Below, in pieces: positions 10,053 through 20,690 of a stretch of DNA of 64,000 nucleotides. A program made the position numbers and the translations under genes. Under the pieces are notes generated by a model that searched no databases, was not told the DNA's origin, and saw only the letters and a list, made by a program, of their open reading frames with translations. Positions within the stretch are counted from its first letter, which is position 1, and the number at the start of each line of letters is the position of its first letter. This DNA is from Sophora flavescens. Its lineage: Eukaryota > Streptophyta > Magnoliopsida > Fabales > Fabaceae. The stretch lies in the NCBI GenBank assembly GCA_030762895.1, contig CM061062.1, positions 3,991,501-4,055,500 of the forward strand, given 5' to 3'.

Positions 10053-10444
10053 GAGGATACAGGTGTAGGTATTCTTGATGGTTCTTGATCTAATTCTCTT
10101 TTAACTATTATTTTTTCTAGATTTCTTATTTCTAAAATTTCTTCTAATTCCTTTTTTGTTATACATCTATTATTTTCTTCATAATTTAAAAGGTTTTCTA
10201 ATTGTTCTAGAATAATTTTTATTTTAATAATATCCTCGTTTTCATCTATTTCTTTTCCTCTGCTTATATTATATAATGTTTCTTTAATATTTTTTATTTC
10301 ATTTTTTCTTTTTTGTATTTTATTGCAAGTATAATTTGCAATTTTTTCTGTATTTTCAATTAGTTGAATAAGATTTCTATTTATTTCTTTCACGAGTCTT
10401 TCTAGTTCCTTAAATCCTGATTCTATTTCTTCAGATAATCCCAT
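10040..10444 (-). CDS. Viral coiled-coil ORF before the coat gene, 134 aa
   Basis: The ATG at 10444 overlaps the stop of the 53-codon ORF upstream as TAATG, so I take it as the start, not a non-ATG codon four codons earlier. The protein is a nearly continuous charged helix (Glu, Lys, Ile, Asn) and ends in a proline/arginine stretch (EPSRIPTPVSSWRG). This is the plan of caulimovirid virion-associated proteins (ORF III): N-terminal coiled coil and a basic, proline-bearing end. The position just before the coat gene fits. Assignment is by layout, not by a diagnostic motif. Confidence 0.55.
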   Translation of the reverse strand: MGLSEEIESGFKELERLVKEINRNLIQLIENTEKIANYTCNKIQKRKNEIKNIKETLYNISRGKEIDENEDIIKIKIILEQLENLLNYEENNRCITKKELEEILEIRNLEKIIVKRELDQEPSRIPTPVSSWRG

Positions 10445-10605
10445 TATCCTATACAATTTTCTAATTCTTGTTTTAATCTTTTTATTCTTTTTCTAACCAA
10501 TTCTTGATGGTAAATAATATATTCATTCTGCTCTAATTTTTCTAATATTTTTAAATATTTTCTTAACTCATAAATGTTTTGTTTTATTGTTAAGAGTCTG
10601 TTCAT
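10444..10605 (-). CDS. Small viral ORF at the insert edge, 53 aa
   Basis: ATG at 10605, stop TAA overlapping the next ATG as TAATG. It encodes a basic, leucine-rich helix ending ELENCIG. I do not recognise it. It lies at the right edge of the insert; in the circular genome it would follow the ORF ending at 2931. The tight stop-start overlap with its neighbour, the same style as the coat-pol junction, argues it is a real viral gene or the 5' part of one. Confidence 0.45.
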   Translation of the reverse strand: MNRLLTIKQNIYELRKYLKILEKLEQNEYIIYHQELVRKRIKRLKQELENCIG

Positions 10606-10610
10606 TATTT

Positions 10611-10792
10611 TGGTGCGTTGGATGAATCCAATGGTTGCGATTTACTAAAGTTAGGGGACTTTTATTGTTTAAAGTTAGAGAATTCTAATCCATACTAATT
10701 GTTATGCTATGGTTTGCAAGTTGCAACTGTATGGTTGGTTACTATGACTATTCTGCACTGAGATGATTTTCAAAGAAGGTAAATTAGATTTA
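10611..10792. other. Host flank between viral insert and MULE
   Basis: Short non-coding stretch. Its last 8 bases (10785-10792, TAGATTTA) are the left target duplication of the element that starts at 10793. Confidence 0.6.
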
Positions 10793-11347
10793 GGGCGAAT
10801 TCTACGGTGAACCACCTTGATAGGTGGTACCAAAGTGAATCTTGGCCGTTTGATCGCAAAGGTTCATGATATCTAATAATAAACCTTCTACACCAGATTA
10901 TTTTCCCTTCTCTCCTGTCTTTTCGCTCCCTTTCCTCCGCCCCCTTCTCTGGCAGCCACGTCCCCTCCGTCCCTCTCCCCTTCCTCCGCCCCCTTCTCCG
11001 GCAGCCACCTCCCCTCCGGCACCGAATCCGCTCCTTCTCTCTCCTTCTGACCCTCTTCAACAACAACCCAAAAGTGAAATCATCAGGGGTAACGAAAAGG
11101 GTCCTGCAGTGATAAATTTTGCTTAAAGGGATGCGCTTTTTGGCAGACATCATGAGCAATTTATGAACTTTATCGACGCGGTTATGTTCCATGGTGTCCA
11201 TGAAGTTTTGCTTCTCCATAAGATCGGTGAACCCGAACCAAGTCTTGCCGTCGACATGGCGGTAGGTCTGGAAGAGGAGCGGGTGGCGATGGTGGGAGTG
11301 GCTAAGAGAGAGGTGGAAGAAGAAGAGGAAGGAGAAGTGAAGGAGGA
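10770..11347 (-). pseudogene. Carried ORF in the MULE, part 2
   Basis: On the minus strand the frame is open from the CACTA insertion point to 10770. It includes a region with ordinary coding character (KTWFGFTDLMEKQNFMDTM, then DKVHKLLMMSAKK), followed by an Arg/Gly-rich low-complexity stretch. It is in the same frame as the ORF on the far side of the CACTA element (28042-28222). I do not recognise the protein. Likely a captured gene fragment. Confidence 0.4.
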
Positions 11348-11350
11348 AGA

Positions 11351-11780
11351 CACTACAAAAAAAAGCTCATTTAGCGACCGAAAATAGTGACCGAATTTGG
11401 TGGTCGCTGTTTGCAACCGAAATGGTGACCGATTATAGGATCTAAATCAAACACTGATTAGAGTTGATATTGCGACCGAAATATAGCGTAGCAGAGGTAT
11501 CGGTCTCTATTTCGGTCGCAAAATGAAGGAAAATAAAAGGCAAAAATTTATGATTTTTTAGTAACCGAAATGGCGACCGAATTAAATTCAACGGGTTTAA
11601 TATATTTTATAGTTGCGACCGATATTAAATCGGTCGCTAAATGACGCGTAAAAAATTTAAGATAGAGCGTGTTAGCGACCGAATTTTAAATTGGTCGCTG
11701 AATTTATGAATTCAAAATTCAAAGTAACCCATTTAGCGACCGATATAGTGACCGAATAATTCGGTCGCAAAAACTAAAAT
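11351..11780. repeat. 5' subterminal repeats of CACTA-1
   Basis: At least ten copies of an AGCGACCGAA-like motif and its complement TTCGGTCGC, spaced 10-60 bases. In En/Spm such subterminal repeats are the binding sites of the TNPA protein. Confidence 0.85.
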
Positions 11781-11931
11781 CCCTAAATCGCGAGCCCTTC
11801 CCCTTTCTTCCCTATTTCTCTCATTCCTTCTCTTTTCTTCTCTCTCTCTTGCGCGCTCTGCTCCTCCCTGCCACCACGCGACATCTGTGCTCCGGTCACC
11901 GCCAGGCCACCTCCGGTGAGTGATTCCACCT

Positions 11932-11935
<4 letters not shown>

Positions 11936-11966
<31 letters not shown>
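11936..11966. repeat. (CT)n microsatellite
   Basis: An uninterrupted CT tract in the pyrimidine-rich 5' untranslated part of CACTA-1, next to GTGAGTG- and GTAAG-like donor sites. Confidence 0.9.
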
Positions 11967-11970
<4 letters not shown>

Positions 11971-12068
11971 GATGTCTCTATGTCTCTGTCTCTGTAGCGT
12001 ACTTGAGCCGCCTCCCTTGAGCCACCACTGTCCGCAGCTCCGGTGACACCACCACCACCAAGGGTAAG

Positions 12069-13401
12069 TGATAAGCCTCTGGCTCATCTAGTTTTATAGC
12101 TAGTATGACCAGGGTTTTGTGCAAATTATATCGTATTTTCACCCAAATTAGATTAGATTGTCCTCAAGCAAGGTATTGAGTCTCTAGAGTAGTTTTAAGT
12201 TAATTTAGCAAGTTTTAAGTCAAAATAATACACTTATGCTTATTTCCTTGTTTTCAGGTTAAGTAGAAGTTGAGAAAATAAAGAACAGGGATTCGCCCCG
12301 AAAAGCCATGCTCGCCTCGCGACCCAAGCCCGACTGTTCCAAGAAATTGCTAAGTCTGCGGGTCGCCCCATGAAGGTCTCGCCCGCGAGTCTTCCAAACC
12401 TGAAAAAGTCGAGAGACGATCACGGCTTGCCCGTGAAGAAGGTCATGGCCGTGGCGAGTTTTGAAGTTGAAGAGTCTCGCCTCGCGAGCATCAATCGCCG
12501 CCCGCGAGTCCGGAAGTCGAGAGCATCACGGTTGGAGCCTGATGGCCATAACGGGCGTAAGGAGAAAACTCTTCATATCCTCGCCTCGCGAGCAGAAATT
12601 CGCCACGCGAGAATGCCAAGGGTTGGTTGACGAGTTCATGAAATTCGCCTCGCGAATGGTTGTTCGCCTCGCGAGCCTTCCGAATTCTGAAATTGTATAA
12701 AAGGCTGTTACGAATATTTTGTAGTGACTCTTGCTTCTCCATTTTCTGTTTTACACTTTTCTCTCGTGATTTCGTTTGTGTTATGGAGAACTAAATTCTT
12801 AGGATTGATCTATTGTAATTGATTTCCACATACTTGAGGTTCTTATACTTTCCTCGTTTTGTATGCTTTTCCCTCTTCAATGCCATGCCTTGTATTTCTT
12901 TTGTTTAATTCAGGAGTATAATGCATTGTATTGATTTATTTCCGGTGATATCATGTTCCTATAATCAATCGCGTTTGTTTAATTCGCGTGTGTACGTTCA
13001 TGTTCGTTTAGTTCATGAGGGCTTAACCCCGTTTGTTTAATTCGGGAATAGGGACATGTATCTCAGAGCTGATAGTTCCGTTTGTAAATTGTTGCTACAA
13101 CCGGGAAGGGATAAGAATTTGCTTAGGGCCTGGAAATTGTATGAACCTATGATAGTGGGAAATCAAGAGCAATAGATTAATCTGTTTTTGACTATTGATA
13201 ATCCCTTTTCAACTGCCTTGTTTTTGATTGCTCTGTTTTGTGTGTTTCTTAATTGCATTCCAATCCAAACCACCCCCCAAAAACTTATTTTTGTGAAAAG
13301 TAATATTCTCAGAGTCCTTAGAGAAGACATCCGAGTTGTCGCACTAAACTCTACTTTTAAACCCGCTCGACCTTTTTGGCGCGTGCGCGACAGCGCGACC
13401 A
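12069..13401 (+). repeat. 5' LTR of the gypsy element
   Basis: Starts TGATAAGCC and ends GCGCGACCA. A TATAAAAG box lies at 12696-12703. The upstream U3 is unusually CpG-rich, with many TCGCGA-centred palindromes (12290-12690). The following R/U5 holds five GTTTGTTTAATTC-like copies (12898-13050). Confidence 0.95.
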
Positions 13402-13406
13402 AAAAT

Positions 13407-13424
13407 TGGCGCCGTTGCCGGGGA
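13407..13424 (+). promoter_or_regulatory. tRNA-Asp primer binding site
   Basis: TGGCGCCGTTGCCGGGGA, five bases after the LTR, complements the 3' end of plant tRNA-Asp. This primer is common in Athila/Tat-type gypsy elements. Confidence 0.85.
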
Positions 13425-13562
13425 CTCTGAGTTGTTATTTTTCGCAACTTGTTTTATTTTATTTTTCTTTCTTTATTTTATTTTGTTTTGTTTTGAATTG
13501 GTCTGGCTACTAGGTCTAATTGCCCTGAACTGTGTGATTTTGACCCGGAAATTGAAAGAACA

Positions 13563-14511
13563 TTGCACACACTCCGTAGGGAATTTCGGGCTAGCACTAG
13601 TAGTGATACCAATTTTAAAACTGCTTTTGAAAACATGGGAGACCAAAGGACTTTGAGGCAGCTTGCTGCCCCTGATGTGAATTATAATGGTTTGTGCATT
13701 GCTTATCCTGGTGCTGACACACCTTTTGAGTTAAAATCAGGGGCTAATCCATTTGTTGCCAAGATTTAATGGTCTTGCGGCGAAGATCCACACAAGCACT
13801 TGAAGGAGTTCCAAGTTGTCTGCTCCCACAACTTTGAGGCCGAAGGAGTAACTGAGGATCATATCAAGTTGAAGGCTTTTCCATTCTCACTCCAGGGAGC
13901 TGCAAAAGATTGGCTTCTATACCTTGCACCGAATTCCATTACCACATGGAACGACTTGAAGAAGCTCTTCCTGGAGAAATATTTTCCTGCCTCCAGAGCC
14001 GCTGCAATTAGGAAAGAAATCTGTGGAATAAGGCAAGGAAATGAGTCGCTAGCTGAGTATTGGGAGAGGTTCAAGCAGTTGACATCTAGTTGCCCCCAGC
14101 ACCAAATTTCTGAACAGCTCCTCATCCAATATTTTTATGAAGGATTGCAGCCTATGGATAGGAATATTTTGGATGCTTTGCTAGTGGGGAGCATTGGTTG
14201 ACAAGACCCCAGCTGCTGCTAAGCAACTTATTGAGAACATGTCGATGAATTCCCAGCAATTCACTACAAGAAGAAATTCTGTTGAGACTAGAGGTGTACA
14301 TGAGGTCCGCACTTCCTCTTCCAGCCATGACAGTGATGATAGAATTGACAGGCTCACTTCCTTGGTAGAGAAATTGGTGATGGATAGGGTTCAGCCTGCG
14401 GTGTTATGTGGCATGTGCAGTTCTCCCGAGCACCCATATGAAGCTTGTCCTATTTTGCAAGGAGGATCAAATCTTGAATCACCTCAAGCCTTTGCGGTCC
14501 ATCAGATATAA
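13563..14511 (+). pseudogene. Gypsy gag
   Basis: Three frames together give an Athila-like gag. The central retrotransposon gag domain is in 13800-14190 (FPFSLQGAAKDWLLYLAP, WNDLKKLFLEKYFPASR, SLAEYWERFKQL). A CCHC knuckle follows at about 14410-14450 (CGMCSSPEHPYEAC, C-x2-C-x4-H-x4-C). Breaks: an extra G in the GGGG near 13741, a compensating loss near 13778, and another shift near 14190. Gag would form the particle that packages the element RNA. With three frameshifts it is not functional. Confidence 0.85.
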
Positions 14512-14979
14512 TCGGGGCAATAACCAGAGCAGAATCTGACATTCCAGATCTTTCAATAAATAGGTACCATCCCAAATGGAGTAATCACCCTAATCTGCGG
14601 TATGGGAACTCATCCCAACAACCGATGGCACCTCGAAATTCTCCTCCAGTGACTACTTCAGACCCTCCGGACCTTGATGAGATGACATGCTCAATAAAAT
14701 GGCTGCACAAATGGCTGCACAAAATCTACGATTCCAGCACACGTTCCAGGCCTCACAGGCACAATTTCAGCGAGAGAACGAAGCGAGTATTCAGGCATTG
14801 CATACACAGATTGGACAGATGGCTACGAGACATAAATAATATAAAGCAAGGTCAAGGAACAACCCGGTGCCCAGACAATGCCAGGTGATCAATCCTAATG
14901 CCTCCAATCCCAATGTGAGTTCTATATCTCCGAGGTCCGGAAAGGTTGTTGAGGCCACTTCGGAAAGAATGAAGAAACT

Positions 14980-16110
14980 ATGAAGGCTACTCCCGAGCCT
15001 CTCTTGTTGAAGTTACTCCTGAGCCGGTGGTTGAAGTTGAAACCGAGAGAGTGTATAAACCATCCATTCCATTCCCACACGAGAATCCAGAAAAATTTGA
15101 AGAGTGGTGGTGAAGATAAAGAGAAGGCAATTCTTGATGTGTTAAGAAAGGTTGGTGTTAATATCCCTCTGTTGGATATGATCAAGCAAGTGCCCGGATA
15201 TGCAAAATTTCTCAAGGACCTATGCACCAACAAGAGGAAGATGAAGTCTAATGAGAGGGTTGACTTGGGAAGAAATGTCTCGGCGCTTATCCGAGTCTAA
15301 GCCGAGAAGAAGTTGTTGCTTTCACTCGCACGCCACCGGGAGTGCAAGGATCCGAGCACCTTCACTATCCCATGCACTATTGGGGACAAGAAGTTTGAAA
15401 ACTGCATGTTGGACTTGGGAGCATCTATCAATGTCATGCCTACCTCCATCTTTAACAAACTGGATCTTGGTCCTTTGAAGTACACAGTATCACCATTCGG
15501 TTGGCCAACAGGACTGTGCCCGCCCCATGGGAATGGTGGAAGATGTACTAGTGCAAGTTGATGATCCGATCTTCCCAGCTGATTTCTACATCTTGGACAT
15601 GGCAAAGGCGAGACACATTCCAAGTAAATCACCAATCATCCTGGGCGGCCATTCATGAAGACAGCCAAGACTAACATTGATGTGGGTGATGGAACCATGT
15701 CTATGAAGTTTGGGGATATAGTTGCAAAGTTCAACATATTTGATGCCATGAAACATCCAGCGGAAGAGCACTCTGTATTCCACATTGAGCTGGTATCCGA
15801 GACTATTGAGGATAACCATGAGAACTTGTTTTCTAATTCTCCACTTAATTACATTTGTGATGATATTCTTTCTTTTCTTGATTGTACTAACGCTAACCAT
15901 TTTGTGGTTTGTGCTTGAGATTGCTGCATGTTTAGCGGTGATAAGATTGTCGGTGCAGTGGATGAGAAACATGAAGAAGATGAAGGAGCACTGGAGGCCC
16001 TCTCTACCTCTTTGGACTTAGACGCAAGGAATGGGATCCGGTGACAGCTCCCGCTTACATTGCACTTGATCGGGAGTACTCTTTTCCTTTCCCTCACTAT
16101 GATCTTATAA
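14980..16110 (+). pseudogene. Gypsy protease region and downstream remnant
   Basis: A short linker with a PSIPFPHENPEKFEEW-like segment (about 15057-15107) leads into a retropepsin. Its active site is DLGASINVMP (15412-15441), in a frame opened at 15313. Frame breaks lie near 15300, 15520 and 15640, and a further in-frame part (KTAKTNIDVGDGTMSMKF) lies at 15658-15711. After about 16110 no coding sequence is left, although RT should follow. The region probably derives from gag-pro of an autonomous relative. Confidence 0.75.
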
Positions 16111-17545
16111 TTCTGCTTTGTTCATTGGGGACAATGCATGTTTTAAGTGTGGGGGAGGGAATTAGAATAAAGTTTTCTTTTCTTTGAATAAAAGCTCTGA
16201 ATAATTTGAGAAGCTCGGGAGCATTTGTGTGTTGAGTCTTTTGATTGGCAAGTTTGTTAGATTTTGATTGATGTTGCACTGATTGCTTGCATGATTGATA
16301 TGTGATGATTCCCCTAGGCTGAAAAATTTGAAAATTTTTTGTGATTCCCATGTGAAATTGAAAACTGAACCTTGGGATTCTGTTATGATAGCATGATGAA
16401 TGATAAGTTTGGGGTGATAGGGAGCACACACTAGGGATAGTATCTCTGTTCAAATAATTTGCAAATAATGTCCAGGTGAGGTTTTGAGCCTCCAACATGT
16501 TTTAAAATGTGTGAAAATCACTTTCAAGTTGCACTTCCCTGGATTTGATTGAATCTCTTTTTGGTTTGCATGATTATATGTGTGTAGCAAATGATTTAGG
16601 CAGTTTCTTTGTAAATAGCTACTTGGCCTGAATAAACCAATTCCTAATGCATGTTCCCTAGTTAGCCCTTTTGAGCCTATTAGCCTGTTAATTCTTGATA
16701 ACCTAATGTTATAAGCCCTAAAATCTGGAAAACCATGTTAACCCGATCTTAGGATTAGGAGAGCATGTAATCTTAGAATGGGTGCAAGAAACTAAAGTTT
16801 GGGGTGGCTGCGTGGTGTAAAATGTTGTTGGGATTGAAAGAAAAAAAAAAAAAAAAGGGGGTGTACAAATGAAAAAAAAAAAAAAAAAAAAAAGAAGAAG
16901 AAAAAAAAAGAAAAATAAAAAGACAAAAATGCCAAAAAGAAATAAAAAGAGCTGTAGCCACCCAGAAGTGTAAAGAAAAAAATAAAGAAAGGAGCTTAAG
17001 TGAATTTCTATGTGTAAATATAGTTCATGCTCTCTTAGTTCCTAGGGTCTTCAGCTTAGTTCCTTTTGTATATCCTACCCTTAGCCAGGCCCCATTACAA
17101 CCCAATAAAGACCTTCTGATGTTGCTTGCATGTTCTCTGTGGGAACCATTTTGAGATGAAAAGCAAATTTGTGGGAAGTGTACTTGAAAAGTGAAACTGA
17201 GTGCAAGTTGTTAGCCTGACATAAACCGAGGTGATCGAGTGAACAAATAATGCCCTTGTGAGGAAGGCGGTTGTTTGGATTTGGTGATCCCCTCTTGTGT
17301 GTGACTTAGATTCCCTGCTTAGATTTCTGATTGTTTTCATGATGAAACTCTCAATTGTTTGGAATAAATGAATGTGGGGATTGCTCTGTTTGAAAAGGGG
17401 GAAACAATGAAGAAAAATTGTCTTTGAAGTTGCTTGAATTTGTGCAATGTTGGTTGAATCTTTTAAGCTTGCCGGGTCCTGAGTCTTTTTGATTTTTGAG
17501 TCTTAGTTTGCTTGGGGACAAGCAAAGTTAAAGTTTGGGGTATTT
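16111..17545 (+). other. Non-coding 3' part of the gypsy element
   Basis: No conserved coding region. It has a purine-rich stretch (16150-16162, GTGGGGGAGGGA), a long A-tract (16840-16925) and, just before the 3' LTR, AAGTTTGGGG (17531-17540), the likely plus-strand primer. Confidence 0.6.
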
Positions 17546-18878
17546 TGATAAGCCTCCGTCTCATCTAGTTTTATAGCTAGTATGACCAGGGTTTTGTGCA
17601 AATTATATCGTATTTTCACCCAAATTAGATTAGATTGTCCTCAAGCAAGGTATTGAGTCTCTAGAGTAGTTTTAAGTTAATTTAGCAAGTTTTAAGTCAA
17701 AATAATACACTTATGCTTATTTCCTTGTTTTCGAGTTAAGTAGAAGTTGAGAAAATAAAGAACAGGGGATTCGCCCGCGAAAGCCATGCTCGCCTCGCGA
17801 CCCCGAGCTTGGACTGTTCCAAGAAATTGCTAAGTCTCTCGGTCGCCCCCGAAGAAGGTCTCGCCCGCGAGTCTTCCAAACCTGAAAAAGTCGAGAGACG
17901 ATCACGGCTTGCCCGGTGAAGAAGGTCATGGCCGGTGGCGCTTTTGAAGTTGAAGAGTCTCGCCTCGCGAGCATCACTTCGCCCGCGAGTCTGGAAGTCA
18001 GAGAGCATCACGGTTGGAGCCTGATGGCCATAACGGGCGTAAGGAGAAAACTCTTCATATCCTCGCCTCGCGAGCAGAAATTCGCCACGCGAGAATGCCA
18101 AGGGTTGCTGACAGTTCATGAAATTCGCCTCGCGAATGGTTGTTCGCCTCGCGAGCCTTCTGAATTCTGAAATTGTATAAAAGGCTGTTCTGAATATTTT
18201 GTAGTGACTCTTGCTTCTCCATTTTCTGTTTTACACTTTTCTCTGTGATTTCGTTTGTGTTATGGAGAACTAAATTCTTAGGATTGATCTATTGTAATTG
18301 ATTTCCACATACTTGAGGTTCTTATACTTTCCTGTTTTGTATGCTTTTCCCTCTTCAATGCCATGCCTTGTATTTCTGTTTGTTTAATTCAGGAGTATAA
18401 TGCATTGTATTGATTTATTTCCGGTGATATCATGTTCCTATAATCAATCGCGTTTGTTTAATTCGCGTGTGTACGTTCATGTTCGTTTAGTTCATGAGGG
18501 CTTAACCCCGTTTGTTTAATTCGGGAATAGGGACATGTATCTGTAGCAGTAGTTCCGTTTGTAAATTGTTGCTACAACCGGGAGGGGATAAGAATTTGCT
18601 TAGGGCCTGGAAATTGTATGAACCTATGATAGTGGGAAATCAAGAGCAATAGATTAATCTGTTTTTGACTATTGATAATCCCTTTTCAACTGCCTTGTTT
18701 TTGATTGCTCTGTTTTGTGTGTTTCTTAATTGCATTCCAATCCAAACCCCCCCCCAAAAACTTATTTTTGTGAAAAGTAATATTCTCAGAGTCCTTAGAG
18801 ACGACATCCGAGTTGTCGCACTATACTATACTTTTAAACCCGCTCGACCTTTTTGGCGCGTGCGCGACAGCGCGACCA
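17546..18878 (+). repeat. 3' LTR of the gypsy element
   Basis: Copy of 12069-13401 with the same ends and TATA box (18176-18183). It differs by scattered substitutions and 1-3 bp indels that nearly cancel, leaving equal lengths. Confidence 0.95.
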
Positions 18879-20387
18879 GTAAGCTACCTTGTCTTCTCTC
18901 CTCTTCTCTCATTCTCTGTTTCTCTAACAGAATGGATATTTGGTAGCAAGGGTAAGGGAGATTCAGCTAAGGAGATTCTGGGGGTAATGGCCATGTAAAC
19001 TCAGAATCAGTGATGAGTTAATTAGAGATTGGACATTCAGTTAATTAGGAGGTTGTTTTCAAAGTAGAATGACAGTAAGTTTCATAGGGACAGTGTGTCT
19101 ATAAGTAGTTTGGAGCAGTCTGATGTGGAAGTATCAGGTGCATCTACCATGGAGGTTTTAGCTGCTTCATATCTTTATTAGTTATATTTCCGTAATATCA
19201 TGCAGCATTGTGATAAATTTTCAATCAGGCCCATTGTGTATTATGATAGACTTGGCTTGATTTGTTCCTCTTGTCTTTTCTTTTTCTTCTGACAGGGGGG
19301 GTTATTGTTACTCGGTTTGTGGTTTTCTAGAGCACAGCAGTGGGTAGTATGTGCAGTTTTAGGTTTAAGTTGGATTCCCGTGTTCCTTTACTATTATCAT
19401 ACAAAGGCATGGGATTGGTTGTCCAGACTCCATATCTACCTTTATAGGTAAAACACGTCCAAATTGAAGTAGCATTGTGGGGTGCACCAATTTAACCTGT
19501 CGACAAGGTGGCATGCATGACAAGCTTTTATGAATAGTAGATGGATGGCATGCCTAAGTTTTAAACCTTGTTTCACGGTGTTATGATTTTAGTTTCTTCT
19601 TCTGACTGTTCCCTTGGTGTAGTTTTGTATCATCTCTTGTTTTTCAGTTGATTGGACTGTGGGTTTATTTTTCTTGTCTCCACGTTGGGTAATCTTGATT
19701 TTCATGTTTAGCTCATATGATTTTGGCTTGTTGCTGTTGCACTTGCTATCAATATATTGAATTTTGTGTCATTAAAATAAAGCAAATGTAATTTTGATAA
19801 CTTTATGGTCGGTTTTCTCAATCGTGTTTGATTTCTGGACTAAAATGGTTCATGGATTTGGTTGCCAAACCATGCTAACTGTGCAAGGCTTGTCTCCTCC
19901 CGGGTCTCCTTGTCAATCTTTTATTGCATCTGCTGAAGCTTGTTCGAGCAAATGAATTACTATTTCAATGATATTGTATATGTCACATGTATATATTTAT
20001 GTACGCTTGGATCATTTTTAAGCTGTGAAGTTTCTGAATCTTTTAGACTTGATCCATCGGCATGTGCTTGGTAGCAATGACTTGGGTGTGCTTTTGAGTT
20101 ATAGTTTTGGTGTTTTTTTCATAATTTTCTTAGATGGTTTCTGATATATGTTCTATTTGATGTATATTAGTCTTGGCTTTGTTTTGTAAGTCGTGTGGAG
20201 TTTCTCCTGCTGGTCCTAGTTTACTGCTATATGTTGTGTGTGGCTAGCAGATATTTGGTAATTGTGGCCTTGCTGTGTTCACGGGCACTACAACTTGATA
20301 GAAAAGCTGATTTTCTAATGTCTTGTCCTTTTTTTTTGTGCTTCTCTACCTGGGTGTTTGTTGGGTATAAGATTTGGTAATGCGCGT

Positions 20388-20690
20388 CACGGCCGTGATG
20401 GCCATCACGGCCAGGCCGTGACGGATTCTGCCTTGGAACTTCTTCACTGGTTGGTTTGTCACGGCCGTGAGGCCGTGATGGCCATCACGGCCAGGCCGTG
20501 ACATATTCTGCCTTGGAACTTCTTCACTGGTTGGTTTGTCACGGCCGTGATGGCCATCACGGCCAGGCCGTGACGGATTCTGCCTTGGAACTTCTTCACT
20601 GGTTGGTCTGTCACGGCCGTGATGGCCATCACGGCCAGGCCGTGACGGATTCTGCATTGGAAATTCTTCACTGGTTGGTCTCCCAACTCT
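20388..20690. repeat. Four tandem copies of a 72-bp palindrome-bearing unit
   Basis: Units start near 20388, 20460, 20540 and 20612; the second is 8 bp longer. Each holds a perfect 22-bp palindrome centred on TGGCCA with arms GGCCGTGA, followed by a third GGCCGTGA copy and a spacer (TTCTGCCTTGGAACTTCTTC). The copies are nearly identical while the surroundings are not repeated. ORFs across them are an effect of the repeat. Confidence 0.9.

Larger units (their letters stand above)
2926..10610 (-). mobile_element. Endogenous caulimovirid (soymovirus-like), one full genome unit
   Basis: The minus strand holds the complete gene set of a pararetrovirus. From the promoter the order is movement protein, small ORFs, primer site, more small ORFs, coat protein, protease-RT-RNase H, transactivator/viroplasmin, then back to the promoter. 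On the chromosome the circle is opened between a 74-codon ORF (ends 2931) and a 53-codon ORF (starts 10605). The unit is about 7.7 kb, close to the roughly 8 kb of soymoviruses. Separate movement, coat, pol and transactivator ORFs and a primer site downstream of the movement gene are soymovirus-like traits from memory of the family. No LTRs, integrase or target duplication are seen, as expected for accidental integration. Several genes are broken, so it is a fossil. Assignment to genus is less certain than to family. Confidence 0.88.
12069..18878 (+). mobile_element. Non-autonomous Ty3/gypsy element (gag-protease only)
   Basis: Two LTRs of equal length (1333 bp) and a 5-bp target duplication GTAAG (12064-12068 and 18879-18883). 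A tRNA-Asp primer site follows the 5' LTR. The 4.1-kb interior has a gag and a protease-like region, then 1.4 kb of non-coding DNA up to the 3' LTR; no RT, RNase H or integrase is found. The gag and primer site resemble the Athila/Tat branch. Such gag-only elements rely on enzymes from relatives. Confidence 0.92.

Noticed and set aside
9666..10054. Plus-strand hydrophobic ORFs opposite the coat protein
   Set aside because: Phe/Ile-rich shadows of an A-rich minus-strand gene; no independent support.
2926..10610. An active, replication-competent virus
   Set aside because: Pol has a frameshift and at least three stops, one small ORF has a stop, and the genome is linear in the chromosome.
13188..13447. 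ORFs in the gypsy LTR, also seen at 18665-18946
   Set aside because: Identical in both LTRs, AT-rich and without domain; part of the LTR leader.
20388..20690. CRISPR-like array
   Set aside because: Units are contiguous with no unique spacers, and the DNA is eukaryotic.
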